Shown: positions 12,973-16,853 of the stretch, in pieces
How the letters are laid out: each line of letters opens with the position of its first letter
Position numbering within the stretch: position 1 is the stretch's first letter
Source: JBLHHI01 sp047614125
Lineage (GTDB): Bacteria > Bacteroidota > Bacteroidia > NS11-12g > UBA9320
Length of the DNA: 16,853 nt
Direction of reading: 5' to 3'
Assembly: GCA_047614125.1 (NCBI GenBank)
Contig: JBLHHI010000071.1
Location: 1 to 16,853, forward strand
The notes under the pieces: generated by a model
Told to the model about the DNA's origin: nothing
Databases searched by the model: none
What the model saw: only the letters and a program-made list of their open reading frames with translations
Translations under genes and position numbers: made by a program

Positions 12973-15900
12973 ATGAACCCCAACCTTTCTAAAACACCAT
13001 ACCTCTTTATTGGTCTTTTGATCTTTCTTGCCAATATGGTTCAAGCACAAAACAATACACCAAAAAAATACCCCGCCCTGCTGTGGGAAATAACCGGAAA
13101 TGGGTTGGAAAAGCCTTCCTACCTCTATGGCACAATGCATGTAAGCAATAAAATTGCCTTTCACTTGGGCGATACCTTTTTTATGGCCCTTAAAAATTGC
13201 GATATGGTAGCGCTAGAAAGTGACCCCAGTTTTTGGCTGGATGAAATGCTCGATTCAATATACCTAGAGGAAAACGGAGGCTTATATCGTCGACAAAACT
13301 ACCACCGCGATTTTTATAGAGATGCCTTTAATATTGAAGAAATAGATAAAAAAACGCTCTCTTCTAGCCTTACGATGAGCAGCCGAATGATGAATGGTAT
13401 GTTGTACCGAAATTCGAACTACAACGCTGATTTTGAGGAAGAAACGTATCTAGACATGTACATCTTTCAAGCGGGGAAGAAACTGAATAAAACCGTGATT
13501 GGCTTGGAAGACTTTCTGGAAGCTGATCGTTTGGTTCGTCAATCCAACATACCGGATGAAGACGCTGATGATCAACCACGAAACAAAGATTATAGGAAGA
13601 TCATTAAGCAGGGTAAAAGTCCAGGCGAAATGTTGGAAGATGCCTACCGCAATGAAGATTTAGACATGGTGGATTCGATTCAGCGCATTATGAGCCCCTC
13701 TAAAAATCACCAAAAATTTATGCTGCACGATCGCAATGTGATCATGGCGCATCGCATGGACTCCATCATACAAGAAAACAAAAGCCTTTTTTCTGGAATT
13801 GGTGCGGCGCATTTGGCTGGGAATATGGGTGTTATTGAACTCATGAGAGCAAAAGGATATACTATGCGCCCGGTGGTTCGGAAGATTAACCAATACAGCA
13901 AGGATTTTAGAGATACCCTCGAAAAAACCTACGTGAAACTGCCCTTACATACCTTTTCTACACCCGATGGTTGGATATCGGTTGACCTTCCAAACAAGAT
14001 GTATTCCTTTCCATCCTTCGATAATTACAAAATGTATTTTTATCCAGAAATGTCGAACGGAACCAATTACTCGCTTACCCGTTTACGGCACCGCGGACCC
14101 ATGGTTAATCAATCGAAAGAATACATTAAAAAACGAATCGACAGCTTGCTGTATGAAAACATACCCGGCAAAATTATAGTGCAAAACGAAATAGTGCGCA
14201 ATGGTTATCCGGGGTTCGACATTATTAACCGTACTAAGAAGAGCGATTATGAACGATATCTAATTCTAGTAACCCCACTCGAAGTAATCATATTTAAGGT
14301 AGGTGGAACCCTCGATTACATCATTGACAACAACAACTTAGATGACGTTTTTTCCTCATTCACCGTTCAAAATAAACCCAACATCTCTCAAACCTTCCAC
14401 TCAAAATATGGCTTTGATGTTGAGATAAAAGGAACGCCAATTTGTGAAGAGAAAGACAACAACTTGGATGCAATGATTGGAAATGAAGTATTTATAGAAA
14501 GCATGGATGCCGACAGCAATTACTTCTGCATACGCCGAACAAGCCTACATGATTTCAACTACATCGAAGAAGATACTTTTGAGCTCTCTTACATCGCGAA
14601 TCAATTTCAGGATCTGCGAAAATTGAAGGAACGTTCGCGAGAACTTACTCGCTTTAAGGGGTATCCGGCAATCAAAACGAGCTGTTCGGATTCTTTGCGC
14701 TTTGTTCACAGCTTGTACTTCATCGATGGGCCACGATATTATCAAATGCTGGCCAAAACCAATGACAGCATATGGCCCGAAGCTTATTTCTCTTCGTTTA
14801 CAAAAACGGAGGCCATACAATTGCGACCAAATAGAATCTACACTGACACGAGCTCAGGTTATTCGGTATCCACCAATACCAAACCTGCCGGATACCGGAG
14901 TTTCGACTTGTACGACATTAAAAAAGAGCAGAAGAAAAAGAAGGAAGAAGATCGAGGATATGAAGGCGAATATGAGAATTGGGCCTTTTGCGACTTATTA
15001 TCAGATCAACAAATGAGTTTAACCTATCGGAAATTTTCGAGGTATTACTACTATCCAAGCTACGACTCCTTGTGGCGAACGTACAAAACCTTTTACAAGA
15101 ATCGCGACATGGTGCTTTCCAATATGAAGATTAGCACTGATTCTTCACATTTTAGCTATACCCTATCTGATACCAATAGCGTGCGAGCCATCCTCTACAA
15201 TCAAAAAATACACGGCAATACCATGTATGGCTACATCTACATTAAAGATACTACTCAAAAAGAAAACAACCCTTTCATCAACGAATTTATTGCGAGTTTC
15301 AAACCCATAAACGGCGCCTATTCAGGATTGGCTTTTAATGAAAACAAAGCGGGTTTGTTCTTCGACGACTTACTGGGCACGGACAGTCTAGCCCGCGAAT
15401 ACGCTTTGAGCTCACTTTCGGCCATTAGCTTTAAAGACGAACATGCTCCGCAAATAATTAGTGTTATTGAAACCTTCAAATACAAGAACTTTAACACCGA
15501 GAGCAAAACCACATTAATTCGAGAACTTGGGTATTTAAAGCACAAATTAATCGTTCCTTACCTCGATAAAGTATACCGTAGAAGTGTTGACACCGCAAGC
15601 ATACAAACTGCTGTTTTGCGGGCCCTCGCTTACCAAAAAACGAAGTCGGCAGCTCGAAAGTTTAAAGAGCTTCTGGCCTACGAAACACCACTGGTTACCG
15701 AGTATGAGATAAAGCGCATGTTCAACCCAATAAGCGACAGCTTAGAACTGCATCGAGATTTATTCCCCTTCCTCTTGCAGTACACCTATTATCCAGAATA
15801 CAAAACCAATGTGTACACCTTAATGGCTAACATGTTGGATAGTGGCATCTTTAAACCGAAACACTATAAGAAGTTTCGAAAAAACATTTTGAGGGAAGCC

Positions 15901-16638
15901 AAAGATCAAGTAAAGCGAAACATGGCTGGCAATACCAGTTCCAACAATAGAGATCGCTATCGTGATTATTCGAATGAATACTCAACAGAAGCTGATGCAC
16001 CCTATATTGGCAGCTTCACAGACATTTACTATTACAACAAAATGCTCTTTCCGTATAAAAATGAAAAAGACGTGCAAGAGTACTTTAATCGAATTCGAAG
16101 ATTGAACGACAAAACCGAGTTGCTCTCAAGTTCGCTGCAAATGTTGCAGAACACGCTTGATGTAAACGATTCCATTTGGGGGTATTATGCTTCAAAAGAC
16201 GAACATCGCTACAACTTGTACACCGGCTTAAAGGCCATCGGGCAGCTTACGTATTATCCAGACTCCTTGCTGTCTCAAGAACACATGGCTCGGGCCATAT
16301 TGTATCGCAACAAACCAATGGAAGATGAAGACAGCGTGCAATTTGTAAAGAAAATGGAAGCCCGTTTAAAAGGCCGAAAAGGGTACATCTATGTTTTTAA
16401 GCATAAAGACTCATACAACGAGAATGAATGGGAATATGACTACATCGGCTTGCAACCTCTTGATTCTATGGAGTATAACTTTAAATCTGACTTGAGTAGA
16501 AAGGGCATAGATTTCATAGACAATGAACTAATGGATAAGACCTTAAAAGAAGCCATTGAAGTAGTTATATATGAAGACCGGAAGCGGGTTAAAGGTAAAA
16601 ATGGCAACAATCGATATGATTATTACAACGATTATTAG
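12973..16638 (+). CDS. Giant secreted TraB/GumN-domain protein with HEAT-like region
   Basis: 1221 residues. A signal peptide (1-25, cleavage near VQA-QN) exports it. The TraB/GumN domain spans about 34-305: LLWEITGNGLEKPSYLYGTMH (in parts; GTMH at 53-56), conserved Glu82 in ALESDP and GIGAAHLAG near 275. Related Tiki/TraB proteins are metal-dependent proteases built around such GTxH and GxxH motifs, so peptidase activity is possible but untested. Residues about 310-780 are beta-rich with no recognised domain. About 793-910 has paired helices with HEAT-repeat character (DDLLGTDSLAREYALSSLSA, LIRELGYLKHKLIVPYLDKV), and the end is Tyr/Asn/Lys rich. The gene stands alone: 173 bp after dtd and followed by a copy of the dispersed repeat. 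Most members of the family are a third of this length. Confidence 0.87.
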   Translation: MNPNLSKTPYLFIGLLIFLANMVQAQNNTPKKYPALLWEITGNGLEKPSYLYGTMHVSNKIAFHLGDTFFMALKNCDMVALESDPSFWLDEMLDSIYLEENGGLYRRQNYHRDFYRDAFNIEEIDKKTLSSSLTMSSRMMNGMLYRNSNYNADFEEETYLDMYIFQAGKKLNKTVIGLEDFLEADRLVRQSNIPDEDADDQPRNKDYRKIIKQGKSPGEMLEDAYRNEDLDMVDSIQRIMSPSKNHQKFMLHDRNVIMAHRMDSIIQENKSLFSGIGAAHLAGNMGVIELMRAKGYTMRPVVRKINQYSKDFRDTLEKTYVKLPLHTFSTPDGWISVDLPNKMYSFPSFDNYKMYFYPEMSNGTNYSLTRLRHRGPMVNQSKEYIKKRIDSLLYENIPGKIIVQNEIVRNGYPGFDIINRTKKSDYERYLILVTPLEVIIFKVGGTLDYIIDNNNLDDVFSSFTVQNKPNISQTFHSKYGFDVEIKGTPICEEKDNNLDAMIGNEVFIESMDADSNYFCIRRTSLHDFNYIEEDTFELSYIANQFQDLRKLKERSRELTRFKGYPAIKTSCSDSLRFVHSLYFIDGPRYYQMLAKTNDSIWPEAYFSSFTKTEAIQLRPNRIYTDTSSGYSVSTNTKPAGYRSFDLYDIKKEQKKKKEEDRGYEGEYENWAFCDLLSDQQMSLTYRKFSRYYYYPSYDSLWRTYKTFYKNRDMVLSNMKISTDSSHFSYTLSDTNSVRAILYNQKIHGNTMYGYIYIKDTTQKENNPFINEFIASFKPINGAYSGLAFNENKAGLFFDDLLGTDSLAREYALSSLSAISFKDEHAPQIISVIETFKYKNFNTESKTTLIRELGYLKHKLIVPYLDKVYRRSVDTASIQTAVLRALAYQKTKSAARKFKELLAYETPLVTEYEIKRMFNPISDSLELHRDLFPFLLQYTYYPEYKTNVYTLMANMLDSGIFKPKHYKKFRKNILREAKDQVKRNMAGNTSSNNRDRYRDYSNEYSTEADAPYIGSFTDIYYYNKMLFPYKNEKDVQEYFNRIRRLNDKTELLSSSLQMLQNTLDVNDSIWGYYASKDEHRYNLYTGLKAIGQLTYYPDSLLSQEHMARAILYRNKPMEDEDSVQFVKKMEARLKGRKGYIYVFKHKDSYNENEWEYDYIGLQPLDSMEYNFKSDLSRKGIDFIDNELMDKTLKEAIEVVIYEDRKRVKGKNGNNRYDYYNDY

Positions 16639-16693
16639 GTTTGAGCACAGACGTTGCTGGGTTGGATGAAATGACGTTGAAGCGTTTCCTTTT

Positions 16694-16853
16694 AACCTGA
16701 GTTCGATTCATATTTTGAATTCAGATCGCTTGTGAACAGTGAGTTTCGAGTAAAAATTGCGAAGACAGGGCGGGCCCTTTCGAGTAATTTTTACGATGAA
16801 AATCGCTTTTCAAAAGTGTAAAGCGGACTTTTGTATATAAAACCCTATTAGCT
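16694..16853. mobile_element. Second copy of the MITE-like element (cut by window edge)
   Basis: This stretch aligns without gaps to 9503-9662 of the complete element: 13 differences in 160 positions, about 92% identity. It has the same orientation and starts with the same AACCTGAGTTCGATT end. The core matching 9545-9621 (77 bp) is identical and includes the hairpin GTAAAAATT (16750-16758) with AATTTTTAC (16786-16794). It begins 56 bp after the TraB/GumN stop. The right inverted repeat should lie just outside the window. Confidence 0.88.

Overview
The window looks like chromosomal DNA from a member of the Bacteroidota, probably a marine or freshwater flavobacterium-like organism. The evidence is the gene families present (secreted PIG-L/NEW3-type protein, DUF3352 protein with a MORN tail, VTC/DUF4956/DUF2490/CotH cluster, giant TraB/GumN protein), moderate-to-low GC, little Shine-Dalgarno signal, and several TANNTTTG-like -7 boxes. 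No rRNA, tRNA, CRISPR array, phage or complete transposase gene was seen.

Layout. 1-149 may be the 3' end of an unidentified gene. 212-2164 (+) is a membrane-anchored DUF3352-type protein with a C-terminal MORN tail. It converges with a minus-strand pair: a secreted PIG-L deacetylase-like protein (2170-4695) and a low-molecular-weight tyrosine phosphatase (4752-5222). From 5374 to 8800 (+) four tightly spaced or overlapping genes form an envelope operon: VTC-domain protein, DUF4956 membrane protein, DUF2490 outer-membrane barrel and CotH-kinase lipoprotein. 8811-9426 (-) holds an SRPBCC protein and, just upstream, a 55-residue two-helix membrane protein. 9991-10383 (-) is a second SRPBCC (AHSA1-like) protein. 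10702-11301 (-) is an Fe/Mn superoxide dismutase with a strong terminator and an unusual cluster of cysteines. 11410-12799 (+) is a compact operon of nitroreductase, two-helix potassium channel and D-aminoacyl-tRNA deacylase. 12973-16638 (+) is a 1221-residue secreted TraB/GumN protein.

The most distinctive non-coding signal is a dispersed repeat. A complete 263-bp copy (9503-9765) has perfect 15-bp terminal inverted repeats, extendable to about 32 bp, and looks like a MITE. A second copy, about 92% identical over 160 bp, starts at 16694 and runs off the window. A 33-bp palindrome at 5274-5306 appears to be an internally deleted remnant in the divergent promoter region of the VTC operon. The two long copies share an invariant 77-bp core with a long imperfect hairpin.

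The best candidate for a poorly described system is the VTC-DUF4956-DUF2490-CotH operon. It joins a polyphosphate-polymerase-like fold, a multi-pass inner-membrane protein, an outer-membrane barrel and a lipoprotein with a protein-kinase-like fold. This suggests a phosphate-related activity linked to the envelope, but no function can be proved from sequence alone.
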